The notes beneath the pieces were generated by a model. The model was not told the DNA's origin and ran no database searches. It saw nothing but the letters and a program-made list of their open reading frames with translations. Positions 37,377-44,348 of a stretch of DNA of 52,238 nt are shown here, piece by piece. The DNA comes from Desulfobacteraceae bacterium Eth-SRB2. GTDB taxonomy: Bacteria; Desulfobacterota; Desulfobacteria; Desulfobacterales; UBA11574. Position 1 is the first letter of the stretch, and every line of letters starts with the position of its first letter. A program made the position numbers and the translations under genes. The DNA lies in NCBI GenBank assembly GCA_004193595.1, contig RPGQ01000010.1, positions 124,519 through 176,756 of the forward strand. Reading direction: 5' to 3'.

Positions 37377-37649
37377 ATGACAAAAGCTGAATTGGTTGAA
37401 AACATGGCAAAGGATGCAAAAATTTCTAAAGCTGCTGCTGGATCTGCCCTGGATTCTTTTATAGCAAACGTTACAAAGGCACTGAAGAAAAAAGACGGGA
37501 AGGTGACTTTGGTAGGATTCGGTACATTTACAAAAATTCGCCGGAAAGCTCGAAAGGGTCGTAATCCTCAAACAGGAGAGAAAATAAAAATTAAAGCGAG
37601 AAATGCAGTAAAATTTAAAGCCGGAAAGAAACTAAAAGACGCTGTGTAA
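37377..37649 (+). CDS. HU-family DNA-binding protein
   Basis: A 90-residue histone-like protein: MTKAELVENMAKDAKISKAA, then the core VTLVGFGTFTKIRRKARKGR and the arm GRNPQTGEKIKIKARNAVKF. Length and all HU landmarks are standard. It bends and compacts DNA as a dimer. GGGAGG lies seven bases before the ATG. A GTTTATT/AATAAAC hairpin at 37661-37684 followed by T-rich sequence may end the transcript. Confidence 0.95.
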   Translation: MTKAELVENMAKDAKISKAAAGSALDSFIANVTKALKKKDGKVTLVGFGTFTKIRRKARKGRNPQTGEKIKIKARNAVKFKAGKKLKDAV

Positions 37650-37660
37650 ATATTTGAGGC

Positions 37661-37693
37661 AGTTTATTTGATTTTTTAATAAACCGACTTTTT
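37661..37693 (+). terminator. Possible terminator after the HU gene
   Basis: GTTTATT (37662-37668) pairs with AATAAAC (37678-37684), followed by CGACTTTTT. The stem is AT-rich and weak. The rest of the gap to 37960 holds no recognisable gene or riboswitch. Confidence 0.35.
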
Positions 37694-37960
37694 AATTAAA
37701 TCCTCGCTTTTCCGGGAAAATCTTATCTTTTTCAGATAATCACGTTTCACAGCCAAAATAATTTTCCTTTTGTTTTTTTTGCGTCAGGTCATTCCTTTTT
37801 CAATAAGATTGATATTCAAAGGGAACCCCGCTACCGGTGAAAGTATGATATTGGCGCTCAGGAGGGTTGTGACTTTTAAATGCTCGGCGAAGTTGCTGGA
37901 GAGAGTTAATAGTAATGATTAACGGATATAAATTTCCCCTTTGAAAAAGGAATATTTTCT

Positions 37961-38548
37961 TTGACAGTTCAATATACAAATCGAAAGTCTAAAACGTATT
38001 ATCTTCATGAAGGTAAGACCAAGACAGGGAAGCCCAAATATCATTTCTCTATGAAAAAAGAAGGCAAATTGGTTAAAAAAATACCTGATGGTTATGAAAT
38101 ATATGAACATCCGACCAATGCTCAAGTGTTTTTGAGAAAGGAACAACCCAGAATTATTACAGATATTGAAAGGCATTTAATTGACAAATGTTTAAAAAAG
38201 ATAAATACTTCAGGACGTTACATTTTTGATGTTAAATTAAAGGTAATCACTATTTTTGAGTCAGACCAGGACATTGATGAATTAAAGGAAATGATTAGCA
38301 GTATATTTGCACCAGGTTTTAAAGATAAAAAGTCAGCCATCGATTTTGCAGTCAATTCCGCAATTAACTATTCACCTGTAATACGATTTACTCTTGATAA
38401 CAAAGTAAAACGAACTTTTATTGCTGAACGTTATTGTTTTCTCGGGTCAATTGATGACTGGATTTACATTGATGGCCCTGATTCTTTAAATAATCTTTTA
38501 AAAAAATATTCTAAACACTTGGGAAAAGAGTCTTTTTTCGATCTTTGA
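37961..38548 (+). CDS. Conserved hypothetical protein
   Basis: A 195-residue protein that begins TVQYTNRKSKTYYLHEGKTK, a Lys/Tyr-rich start I associate with a recurrent family of unknown function. It also has DGYEIYEHPTNAQVFLRKEQ and a C-terminal FIAERYCFLGSIDDWIYID. No catalytic motif, signal or membrane segment. The start is a TTG at 37961 with AAAGG ten bases upstream; no ATG fits the N-terminus. Strongly AT-rich, like the whole 37-43 kb stretch. Function unknown. Confidence 0.7.
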   Translation: MTVQYTNRKSKTYYLHEGKTKTGKPKYHFSMKKEGKLVKKIPDGYEIYEHPTNAQVFLRKEQPRIITDIERHLIDKCLKKINTSGRYIFDVKLKVITIFESDQDIDELKEMISSIFAPGFKDKKSAIDFAVNSAINYSPVIRFTLDNKVKRTFIAERYCFLGSIDDWIYIDGPDSLNNLLKKYSKHLGKESFFDL

Positions 38549-38631
38549 TCTTTATTGATTGGATATAATTTAATCATCAGCAATCCGGAAGCTGTACAAA
38601 AACCGTTCTAGTCTGAGATGGAGAAGATTAT

Positions 38632-38913
38632 ATGAACAAAATAGATCTAATCATCGCCCTTGCAAATAAAACCGGACTCACAAAATCAGCATCAGAATCT
38701 GTGGTGAAACTTTTTTTTAACGAGATGTCAAACGCCTTGGCAAATGGCGATAGGGTTGAAATCAGGGGATTGTGTTCTTTTTATGTCAAGAAATACAAAG
38801 CGTATACTGGTAGGAATCCTAAAACCGGGGAACCGACACAGGTTAAATCTAAAATATTACCGTTTTGCAAAGTTGGGAAGGAACTGAAAGAGCGAGTGGA
38901 TAATCAAAACTGA
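38632..38913 (+). CDS. HU/IHF-family DNA-binding protein
   Basis: A 93-residue member of the HU/IHF family: MNKIDLIIALANKTGLTKSA, VEIRGLCSFYVKKYKAYTGR and GRNPKTGEPTQVKSKILPFC. The RNPKTGE arm tip that intercalates in DNA is present. It is more divergent than the HU at 37377; a Cys in the usual VxFKxGK end (LPFCKVGKELKE) is unusual. It is followed after three bases by the GIY-YIG gene, so the two are probably co-transcribed. Confidence 0.9.
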   Translation: MNKIDLIIALANKTGLTKSASESVVKLFFNEMSNALANGDRVEIRGLCSFYVKKYKAYTGRNPKTGEPTQVKSKILPFCKVGKELKERVDNQN

Positions 38914-38916
38914 AAA

Positions 38917-39516
38917 ATGGATAAAAGACAATGGGTTGTTTATCTGATTCGGTGTTCTGATGAATCTTTGTATTGCGGGACAACCAATAACCTGAAAAAC
39001 CGGTTGGAAGCGCATAATTCAGGTAAAGGTGCCAAATATACAAGATCTCGGAGGCCTGTTAAATTAGTTGGTGTCAGTTCTGAAATGACGAAAAGCGATG
39101 CGCTTAAACTGGGATATCGGGTTAAACAAGTACCTTCCAGTAAGAAAATTTATGAACTTACAAAGGGGGAAAATGAAATGACAAAGAATCTGAAAAAGAA
39201 CCTGCAGGCGATTAACAGAGAAATTAAAGTGCTTGCTAAGAAAGTTGATCAAATGATTGTCGCGGTTGGGAAGCTTGAGAAAATAAAAACCGCCAAGGCA
39301 AAACCGACTAAAAAATCTACCACTAAGAAACCCGCCAAATTAACGGCAGCTGATACAATTTTCGGGATTATAAAAACAAGCAAAAAGGGTGTTGATGTTT
39401 CTACACTGATGAAAAAGAGCAGTTTCAATCAGAAAAAAACTTATAACATTGTTTATAAACTGAAAAAGCAGGGCAAAATTAAAAGTGCGGAAAAAGGTGT
39501 TTATGTGAAGGCATGA
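38917..39516 (+). CDS. GIY-YIG nuclease-like protein fused to coiled coil and winged helix
   Basis: A 199-residue protein. Residues 5-82 form a GIY-YIG domain (VVYLIRCSDESLYCGTTNNL, then RLEAHNSGKGAKYTRSRRPV), with YCG in place of YIG. Residues 88-120 are a coiled coil, 120-140 a Lys/Ala/Thr-rich linker, and 141-199 a winged-helix-like domain (TLMKKSSFNQKKTYNIVYKL). A strong internal ribosome-binding site (AAGGGGGA, 39163-39170) sits eight bases before an in-frame ATG at 39178, so a separate 112-residue coiled-coil/winged-helix protein may also be made. The stop overlaps the next gene as ATGA. Confidence 0.82.
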   Translation: MDKRQWVVYLIRCSDESLYCGTTNNLKNRLEAHNSGKGAKYTRSRRPVKLVGVSSEMTKSDALKLGYRVKQVPSSKKIYELTKGENEMTKNLKKNLQAINREIKVLAKKVDQMIVAVGKLEKIKTAKAKPTKKSTTKKPAKLTAADTIFGIIKTSKKGVDVSTLMKKSSFNQKKTYNIVYKLKKQGKIKSAEKGVYVKA

Positions 39517-39740
39517 ACCGAACACGAAATAGAAGTAACAAAAGATTTATGTCAAAAATGTATCCGGAATGCCCATTATATAATCACGATAACTGTAAAG
39601 ATCTTCATAACCCAAAACTCTGTGCCATTGTCAGGAAAGATAAGAAGTGTCTTAAAAAGAATCCGAAGTACAAGAGAAAGAAAAAACAGGTAGAAGCAAC
39701 ATGGGACAATTTCAAAGGCGGAGTTACCGGCTTTTATTGA
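39513..39740 (+). CDS. Small Cys-containing basic protein, unknown function
   Basis: A 75-residue protein whose core, MYPECPLYNHDNCKDLHNPK then LCAIVRKDKKCLKK, places four Cys in a regular spacing that could bind zinc. The tail is very basic (KYKRKKKQ). The ATG overlaps the GIY-YIG stop by four bases; a second in-frame ATG at 39549 (MSKMYPEC) is an alternative start. I recall similar short proteins in deltaproteobacteria but no function. Confidence 0.65.
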   Translation: MNRTRNRSNKRFMSKMYPECPLYNHDNCKDLHNPKLCAIVRKDKKCLKKNPKYKRKKKQVEATWDNFKGGVTGFY

Positions 39741-39753
39741 TATTTCAGGTAAG

Positions 39754-40431
39754 GTGACAAGGGAAATGAAATACAAAATAGGACAATCTGTAAAGGTTAA
39801 ACAAGGCGTTCAATGCCCGGATGATCCAGATTTTGATCTGAGTGAATGGCAAGGAAGGGTATTCGAAATAATTGAAGAAGACAATGAAGAACCTACAGTT
39901 GGTGTTAAATGGGATAGTATCACTCTTAACAATATGCCGAAACTTTATATTGGAAAAAGTGAACGAGAAAATTTAGATTGGTCGGTGATTTATTTGTATG
40001 CTTATGAAGTTGAACTCACACAACCAAGGGATTCGGAGCTTGACGTCAATAAAATTAGAGATGAACTCGAAAAACGTTTTGGATGGTTAAGTATGGGCGA
40101 GGAGGGTGAACTCATTCAATCAGTTGTTAATTCAGCGGAAAGTTTTGATGAGTTGGATGTTATGAAGGCTTGGGAGAACCATTTAGAGAAAAAGGTTCAG
40201 TTTCCTTTTGAAACGGTTGTTGAATATCAGTCAAGAGGTCCATTGAATCAGGGAGATTTATTAAAAGTCTTTGGTATTGAGCTAACTGATGATCTATATG
40301 GTGTGATAGTAGCTTGTAGGAAAGGTCGAAAGAGATATGATTTCCCATTAGTAGATCTAAAAGTAGTTGAAGAGAACTCTGAAAATGCAAAAAAGGTTCA
40401 AGCTTATTGTACGTGGTTTGCTAATCGCTAA
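39754..40431 (+). CDS. Unknown acidic protein, SH3-like N-terminal region
   Basis: A 225-residue, acidic protein. The N-terminus (YKIGQSVKVKQGVQCPDDPD, then DLSEWQGRVFEI and TVGVKWDSITL) looks like a small SH3-like beta barrel of the kind often annotated as calcium-binding. No motif identifies the C-terminal half. GTG at 39754 and ATG at 39766 are both possible starts; AAGGG lies just before the latter. No signal peptide. It ends 25 bases before the convergent rhomboid gene. Confidence 0.7.
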   Translation: MTREMKYKIGQSVKVKQGVQCPDDPDFDLSEWQGRVFEIIEEDNEEPTVGVKWDSITLNNMPKLYIGKSERENLDWSVIYLYAYEVELTQPRDSELDVNKIRDELEKRFGWLSMGEEGELIQSVVNSAESFDELDVMKAWENHLEKKVQFPFETVVEYQSRGPLNQGDLLKVFGIELTDDLYGVIVACRKGRKRYDFPLVDLKVVEENSENAKKVQAYCTWFANR

Positions 40432-40456
40432 TGAAATTTAGATTATCCTTTATTTT

Positions 40457-41149
40457 TTAAAAAGGCTTATATCGCCTCCTTCCTGGTTTCTTCATCATAA
40501 TAATCAAAACCAACCCGGCAACAAACCCGCCGATATGGGCAAACCAGGCTATACCTCCGCCCGTCCTTGATCTATGCTCAGCATATGCGCTTAAAACCTG
40601 TAACAAGATCCAGTAACCCAGCATTATCACAGCAGGAATATGGACTATCTGTATGAACACAAATAATATCACCAGGGTTTTTATCCGCGCTTTTGGAAAA
40701 AGGAAGATATATGCACCAAGGACACCGGCAATTGCCCCACTGGCACCTAAAGTCGGAATCTGTGAATTGATATTTATAAATCCATGGACCAAAGTTGCTG
40801 CTATTCCACACATGATATAGAAAAAAAGATATTTTACATGGCCCAGAACATCCTCAATGTTATCCCCGAAGATCCAGAGGTAGAGCATATTGCTCAGCAA
40901 ATGAAGCCATCCCCCGTGCATAAACATTGCGGTGAAAATGGTCAGTGGTATTGGAACAAGGTTTTTCGGATTAACATCAACGAAATGAGACAGTTCGTAG
41001 GGTATAAATCCCAATTTAAATGTTATGGATTGGGTGGCAACCGGCGCAAAGTAATTCATATAAATAAAGACTGAAATGTTGGTTACGATCAGAAAAATAT
41101 TTACAACCGGAATGGTTTTGGATGGATTTTCATCTTTTAAGGGAATCAT
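40457..41149 (-). CDS. Rhomboid-family intramembrane serine protease
   Basis: A 230-residue polytopic protein with about six membrane segments. The catalytic Ser is in GASGAIAGVLGAY, the catalytic His in WFAHIGGFVAGL, and the conserved HGGWLHLLSNMLYLWIFG loop lies upstream. It cleaves membrane proteins within the bilayer. No substrate is evident. A 51-codon gene lies 53 bases upstream on the same strand and could be co-transcribed. No clear Shine-Dalgarno. Confidence 0.92.
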   Translation of the reverse strand: MIPLKDENPSKTIPVVNIFLIVTNISVFIYMNYFAPVATQSITFKLGFIPYELSHFVDVNPKNLVPIPLTIFTAMFMHGGWLHLLSNMLYLWIFGDNIEDVLGHVKYLFFYIMCGIAATLVHGFININSQIPTLGASGAIAGVLGAYIFLFPKARIKTLVILFVFIQIVHIPAVIMLGYWILLQVLSAYAEHRSRTGGGIAWFAHIGGFVAGLVLIIMMKKPGRRRYKPF

Positions 41150-41202
41150 TTAGGAGTGTATTATGGGTAGGTTGTATTTTTTTTGATATGGCCTGTCATT
41201 AT

Positions 41203-41358
41203 TCATACCACTTCAGTCATAGTTGCTTGGTTTTCATCTTGTGTTGAATTCTCATTCTTAGCCGGGTCAAGCTCTTCAATTATTGTCATTATTTTTTTAA
41301 TTCTTTCCATGATCCCATTAATTTCATTTTTTATTTTTATATCGTATGAATCAACCAT
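41203..41358 (-). CDS. Small acidic/coiled-coil protein upstream of rhomboid
   Basis: A 51-residue ORF (MVDSYDIKIKNEINGIMERI, KKIMTIIEELDPAKNENSTQ, DENQATMTEVV) preceded by GGGAGA eight bases before its ATG. The first 30 residues are amphipathic with heptad-like hydrophobics; the tail is polar. No family recognised. Good ribosome-binding site and codon pattern support translation. It may be co-transcribed with the rhomboid gene. Confidence 0.55.
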   Translation of the reverse strand: MVDSYDIKIKNEINGIMERIKKIMTIIEELDPAKNENSTQDENQATMTEVV

Positions 41359-41481
41359 TTGTAATTTCTCCCAAGAATAAAGTCACTTTCCATGCACTTA
41401 AATCTTCAAACAAACAGAATATATAGGGGACACTATATTGTATGTCAAGGGAATTAGTTCGCAATATATGGTGCTTTGAGG

Positions 41482-41640
41482 ATGTCTCAATATGCTGCCG
41501 CCATCTGTTGCCGGGGTTGTATTCAGAAGTGGCATGGGATAAAGAAAGAAAAGGAGCTTTCAGATAGGGAAATACAGTTTCTCGCAGAATTAATAATGAG
41601 GTGGAATAAAGGGCAAACAGGTGCAGATGACGAAATTTAA
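41482..41640 (+). CDS. Small protein matching the C-terminal part of DUF4186
   Basis: A 52-residue ORF: MSQYAAAICCRGCIQKWHGI, then KKEKELSDREIQFLAELIMR and WNKGQTGADDEI. The CCRGCxxKWHxIxK...LxxxExxxxxxxIMRW pattern is the end of DUF4186 proteins, which are normally about 110 residues. The upstream half is not present, since a TAG precedes in frame at 41455. It may be a truncated gene or a natural short form. It overlaps the next ORF by 14 bases, giving a compact cluster. Confidence 0.5.
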   Translation: MSQYAAAICCRGCIQKWHGIKKEKELSDREIQFLAELIMRWNKGQTGADDEI

Positions 41641-41815
41641 CCAAAGCACATTGTCTGACCTCCAGGGTCAGCTTGAAAGAATATGGAAAGCACTGGCGAT
41701 CGGTGTCAGGAATGATAAAACCCAGAAACGATATACATATCTGAAAAATAGGTTGAACTTACTAATAATCTTTAGTGAAAAAGGACTGAAATGGAACCCA
41801 TACCTGAAGAATTAG
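41627..41815 (+). CDS. Small hypothetical protein
   Basis: A 62-residue ORF starting MTKFNQSTLSDLQGQLERIW with a helical, basic composition (RNDKTQKRYTYLKNRLNLLI). It overlaps its neighbours on both sides (14 and 25 bases), typical of translationally coupled genes. No family recognised. Confidence 0.5.
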   Translation: MTKFNQSTLSDLQGQLERIWKALAIGVRNDKTQKRYTYLKNRLNLLIIFSEKGLKWNPYLKN

Positions 41816-42282
41816 TAGAGGAAATCTGGCAAGAAACGGCTGGATTCTCGCCGGATCAAATAAACAAAAGGATTAAAAAGTTAAGTAAAAGTCAGCCGAA
41901 CCTCCTGGGCTTTATCATAGAATTTTCCCAAGATTTAGATCAGCAAGTAAAAGAGCTTGCTATGTATATGTTTTTTGTCGTATTTCGTATGTTTCAAAAA
42001 AGCTCTCAAAAGAAAATCAAGAGAATTTCACCTGAAAAGATCATCGAATATTATGAAAAAAACGAAAATTTCATACAAAGCCTGGAAGGAGTACATGAGA
42101 AATTTTTTGAAAGAATAGCCAGAGTGCAACTTTCCGAGCAACCCTATGTTTTGAAATACGTGACAGAGACACTTATGGAAGCACCTTACGAGGAAGATCC
42201 TATATTATTGACTGAACAAGACGCAGGCTTTGTCTTTATGCTGCTTAAAACTGTGGTTGATGTTCTCGACAAACAAACATAA
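41791..42282 (+). CDS. Conserved hypothetical helical protein
   Basis: A 163-residue, probably all-helical soluble protein (PEELVEEIWQETAGFSPDQI, then YMFFVVFRMFQKSSQKKIKR, and the end AGFVFMLLKTVVDVLDKQ). No signal, membrane segment or catalytic motif. It overlaps the preceding small ORF by 25 bases. Function unknown. Confidence 0.65.
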   Translation: MEPIPEELVEEIWQETAGFSPDQINKRIKKLSKSQPNLLGFIIEFSQDLDQQVKELAMYMFFVVFRMFQKSSQKKIKRISPEKIIEYYEKNENFIQSLEGVHEKFFERIARVQLSEQPYVLKYVTETLMEAPYEEDPILLTEQDAGFVFMLLKTVVDVLDKQT

Positions 42283-42330
42283 AAATTCCAAGGTCAATCT
42301 TTCGAATTACCCCCAAAAATATACCAACGC

Positions 42331-42687
42331 ATGGCAAAAAAACTAAAAATTTCGGATAAGTATCAAGTATGGGTTAATGCACGAAAGAAATATCGCCTTT
42401 CCCATGCCCAAATACAGATGGCAAGGGAACTTGGCATGAATCCGAAAAAGTTCGGCAAAAAAGCAAATCATAAGCAAGAGCCTTGGAAAGCGCCACTGCC
42501 GGTGTTTATCGAGAACCTTTATTTCAAACGTTTTGGAAAAAGACGACCGGATAAAGTCCACAGCATTGAGCAACTTGTAAAAAAGCAAGCGAAAGCAAAG
42601 GCGGAACGTCGTAAACGTAAACAACTAAAGAAACAGGAGCCTCCATGCCAAAGAAAAAGTTTGGGACACTCACCAAAGCCGACATAA
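42331..42687 (+). CDS. Basic hypothetical protein
   Basis: A 118-residue, Lys/Arg-rich protein: YQVWVNARKKYRLSHAQIQM, ARELGMNPKKFGKKANHKQE, PWKAPLPVFIENLYFKRFGK. The pattern is one I associate with a recurrent bacterial family of unknown function, possibly nucleic-acid binding given the charge. The last 15 codons overlap the next ORF. No clear Shine-Dalgarno. Confidence 0.65.
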   Translation: MAKKLKISDKYQVWVNARKKYRLSHAQIQMARELGMNPKKFGKKANHKQEPWKAPLPVFIENLYFKRFGKRRPDKVHSIEQLVKKQAKAKAERRKRKQLKKQEPPCQRKSLGHSPKPT

Positions 42688-42845
42688 TATCAACACTGAC
42701 CAACCACCTCGGCTTTACCAAAAAGAAAGCCACTGACACAACTGAAACCCTTCTGGAACTCATCAAAAAAACCCAGAATCTGAATAGTGGTGTCAAAAAT
42801 GCTGCGAACTTTACTCCGTATCCTCTCTACATATCCCCTGAGTAG
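42645..42845 (+). pseudogene. Truncated IHF-alpha/HU-like gene
   Basis: A 66-codon ORF whose first 45 residues match the dimerisation helices of IHF-alpha (LTKADIISTLTNHLGFTKKK, ATDTTETLLELIKKT). The DNA-binding beta-arm (ISGFGxF...GRNPxTGE) is missing: after residue 45 the sequence is unrelated and no other frame continues the homology. AGGAG lies five bases before the ATG. It could still dimerise with other HU/IHF chains as a dominant-negative, but a broken gene is the simpler reading. Confidence 0.6.
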
Positions 42846-42921
42846 CACTGCAACCAAAAGTTTCTAGTTTTTGTGAATGGGTGGCAGTTGTTGCGATAGA
42901 ACTTTAGAGAGGATATAATCT

Positions 42922-43035
42922 ATGATGTACCGATTCTACTCGGGTAAGTTCTTCAGGATTCGGCCCCGATTCGATTGGTTGCGCAAGGTCAGCGCGGCCA
43001 GGCGCAGGCCGGTGATTCACTTACTGTTTATTTAA
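42922..43035 (+). CDS. Possible 37-residue basic peptide
   Basis: ATGATG at 42922 opens 37 codons rich in Arg and aromatic residues (YRFYSGKFFRIRPRFDWLRK) with AGAGG nine bases upstream. The stretch is more GC-rich than its surroundings. No family recognised; it may be a remnant or spurious. Confidence 0.25.
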   Translation: MMYRFYSGKFFRIRPRFDWLRKVSAARRRPVIHLLFI

Positions 43036-43053
43036 ATCTTAGTATCTGTGCTA

Positions 43054-43242
43054 TCAAATTCGAACTGTTAATATCAAGTCCTTATTATTTTTCAGATATT
43101 CCGTTGTTACCTCAGTGTCTGAATCTTGTGGGATAACATTGAGCGATCTCACGAAATTTCGGCTTGTCAAAACCTTTTTGATCTTGCCAGTATTTGCAAC
43201 TCTGAATCTTTCTAACATATTGATATATAAATATGATATCAA
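43054..43242 (-). CDS. Small hypothetical protein
   Basis: A 62-codon ORF; the core reads ERFRVANTGKIKKVLTSRNF and VIPQDSDTEVTTEYLKNNKD. The ATG at codon 9 is an alternative start; neither has a clear ribosome-binding site. Composition looks coding but nothing identifies it. Confidence 0.3.
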   Translation of the reverse strand: MISYLYINMLERFRVANTGKIKKVLTSRNFVRSLNVIPQDSDTEVTTEYLKNNKDLILTVRI

Positions 43243-43328
43243 TTGTAAAGAGAACTAAAATGAGAATATTCATTTTGATGAAAAAGTGTATTTATTAGAT
43301 TAAAATAGTCGGCACCGAACTTTTGAAA

Positions 43329-43754
43329 TTATTCCTCGGAAGTTGAAACCCCCCGCCTCATCCGCTTTATTTTACTTCGATGTTGTTTTGCCGACAGCAT
43401 CCGTTTTTTTGCAGCCCGGGTCGGTTTGGTTTTAATGCGTACTTTAGGTTTCTCAGATGCTTTCCGGATTAATTTTTTCAGGCGATCAATTGCGTCCTGT
43501 CGGTTACGCTCCTGTTTTCGAAACCGGCCGGCCTGGATAATGAGAATCCCGTGTTCTGTGATTTTCCTGCCTGCAAGACGAACCAAACGGGTTCGAACAT
43601 CATGGGAAAGAGAAGGAGAATTTTTCACATCAAAGCGAAGCTGAACCGCCGTGGCAACTTTATTGACATTCTGTCCGCCGTGGCCTGATGATCGTATAAA
43701 GTCCAGTTTGATTTCATTTTCACCGATTGCAATTGTGGGGGTAATGTTGATCAT
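43329..43754 (-). CDS. arfB: ArfB, alternative ribosome-rescue peptidyl-tRNA hydrolase
   Basis: A 141-residue release-factor-like protein that frees stalled ribosomes. The catalytic GGQ is in SSGHGGQNVNKVATAVQLRF (about residues 21-40). The C-terminal tail is basic and Lys/Arg-rich (KTKPTRAAKKRMLSAKQHRS), as needed to enter the empty mRNA channel. No codon-recognition domain, so it is not RF1/RF2. Length matches ArfB/YaeJ. Single gene. Confidence 0.94.
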   Translation of the reverse strand: MINITPTIAIGENEIKLDFIRSSGHGGQNVNKVATAVQLRFDVKNSPSLSHDVRTRLVRLAGRKITEHGILIIQAGRFRKQERNRQDAIDRLKKLIRKASEKPKVRIKTKPTRAAKKRMLSAKQHRSKIKRMRRGVSTSEE

Positions 43755-44348
43755 AATTTAATAGTATAGGAATTTTCTTTTTTGGACACAGATGAGCACA
43801 GATTGTCAAGATTTTTAAAGTGAAAAAATAATATTATCTGTGTATATCTGCGAAAATCTGCGTCCTATTTAACTTGATTTTACATGATATTGGTTTTTTC
43901 CTCAAGAGCAACCACACGGAATCTGCAGGGCAAACGCATTTGAATCCCAATACAGGGAAAACGCTTCACGCCGTCGCTACGCTGCACCGAAATCAAATAT
44001 TTACCCTGCACTGATCTGATTAAAGAAAAAAGATTGAGATATTAAACGGTTTTTATTATCGTATATAGAATATGGTATTGTTAACCTTGGCGGGTTATCT
44101 TTGGGGAGTACAGATTTCAGACATTAGGTGCTTAATTGTGGATTTTGTATATTTTGTAGCAAAAAATTGCTTAGAGAATTAAGTGTGAAGTGCCTTGTAT
44201 AATGAAAATTAAGGAATACTGCCAATTTGTATAAAAGTCGGAGCACGGCGACTCCTTAACTTTAGTTCACTTCAAACTTTAGCTCACTTGTAACTTTTCC
44301 GGCTTGTCCGGGTTGGGTATTACGATATGTATATTGATGTGTAACAAT
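43755..44348. other. Gene-free stretch with dispersed repeats
   Basis: At about 43787-43862 GCACAGAT and ATCTGTG/ATCTGCG units repeat. At 43924-44010 an 87-base block has inverted ends (TGCAGGG and CCCTGCA). Nothing coding was recognised. The glnE promoter must lie here but no good -35/-10 pair stands out. Confidence 0.45.

Noticed and set aside
37700..37960. Riboswitch or structured RNA upstream of the 195-residue gene
   Set aside because: GGGAACCCCGCTACCGGTGA looked suggestive, but no known riboswitch core could be matched and no clear stems were seen.
41351..41644. 97-codon minus-strand ORF
   Set aside because: It overlaps the DUF4186-like plus-strand ORF and the small minus-strand gene at 41203-41358, and has no motif or ribosome-binding site.
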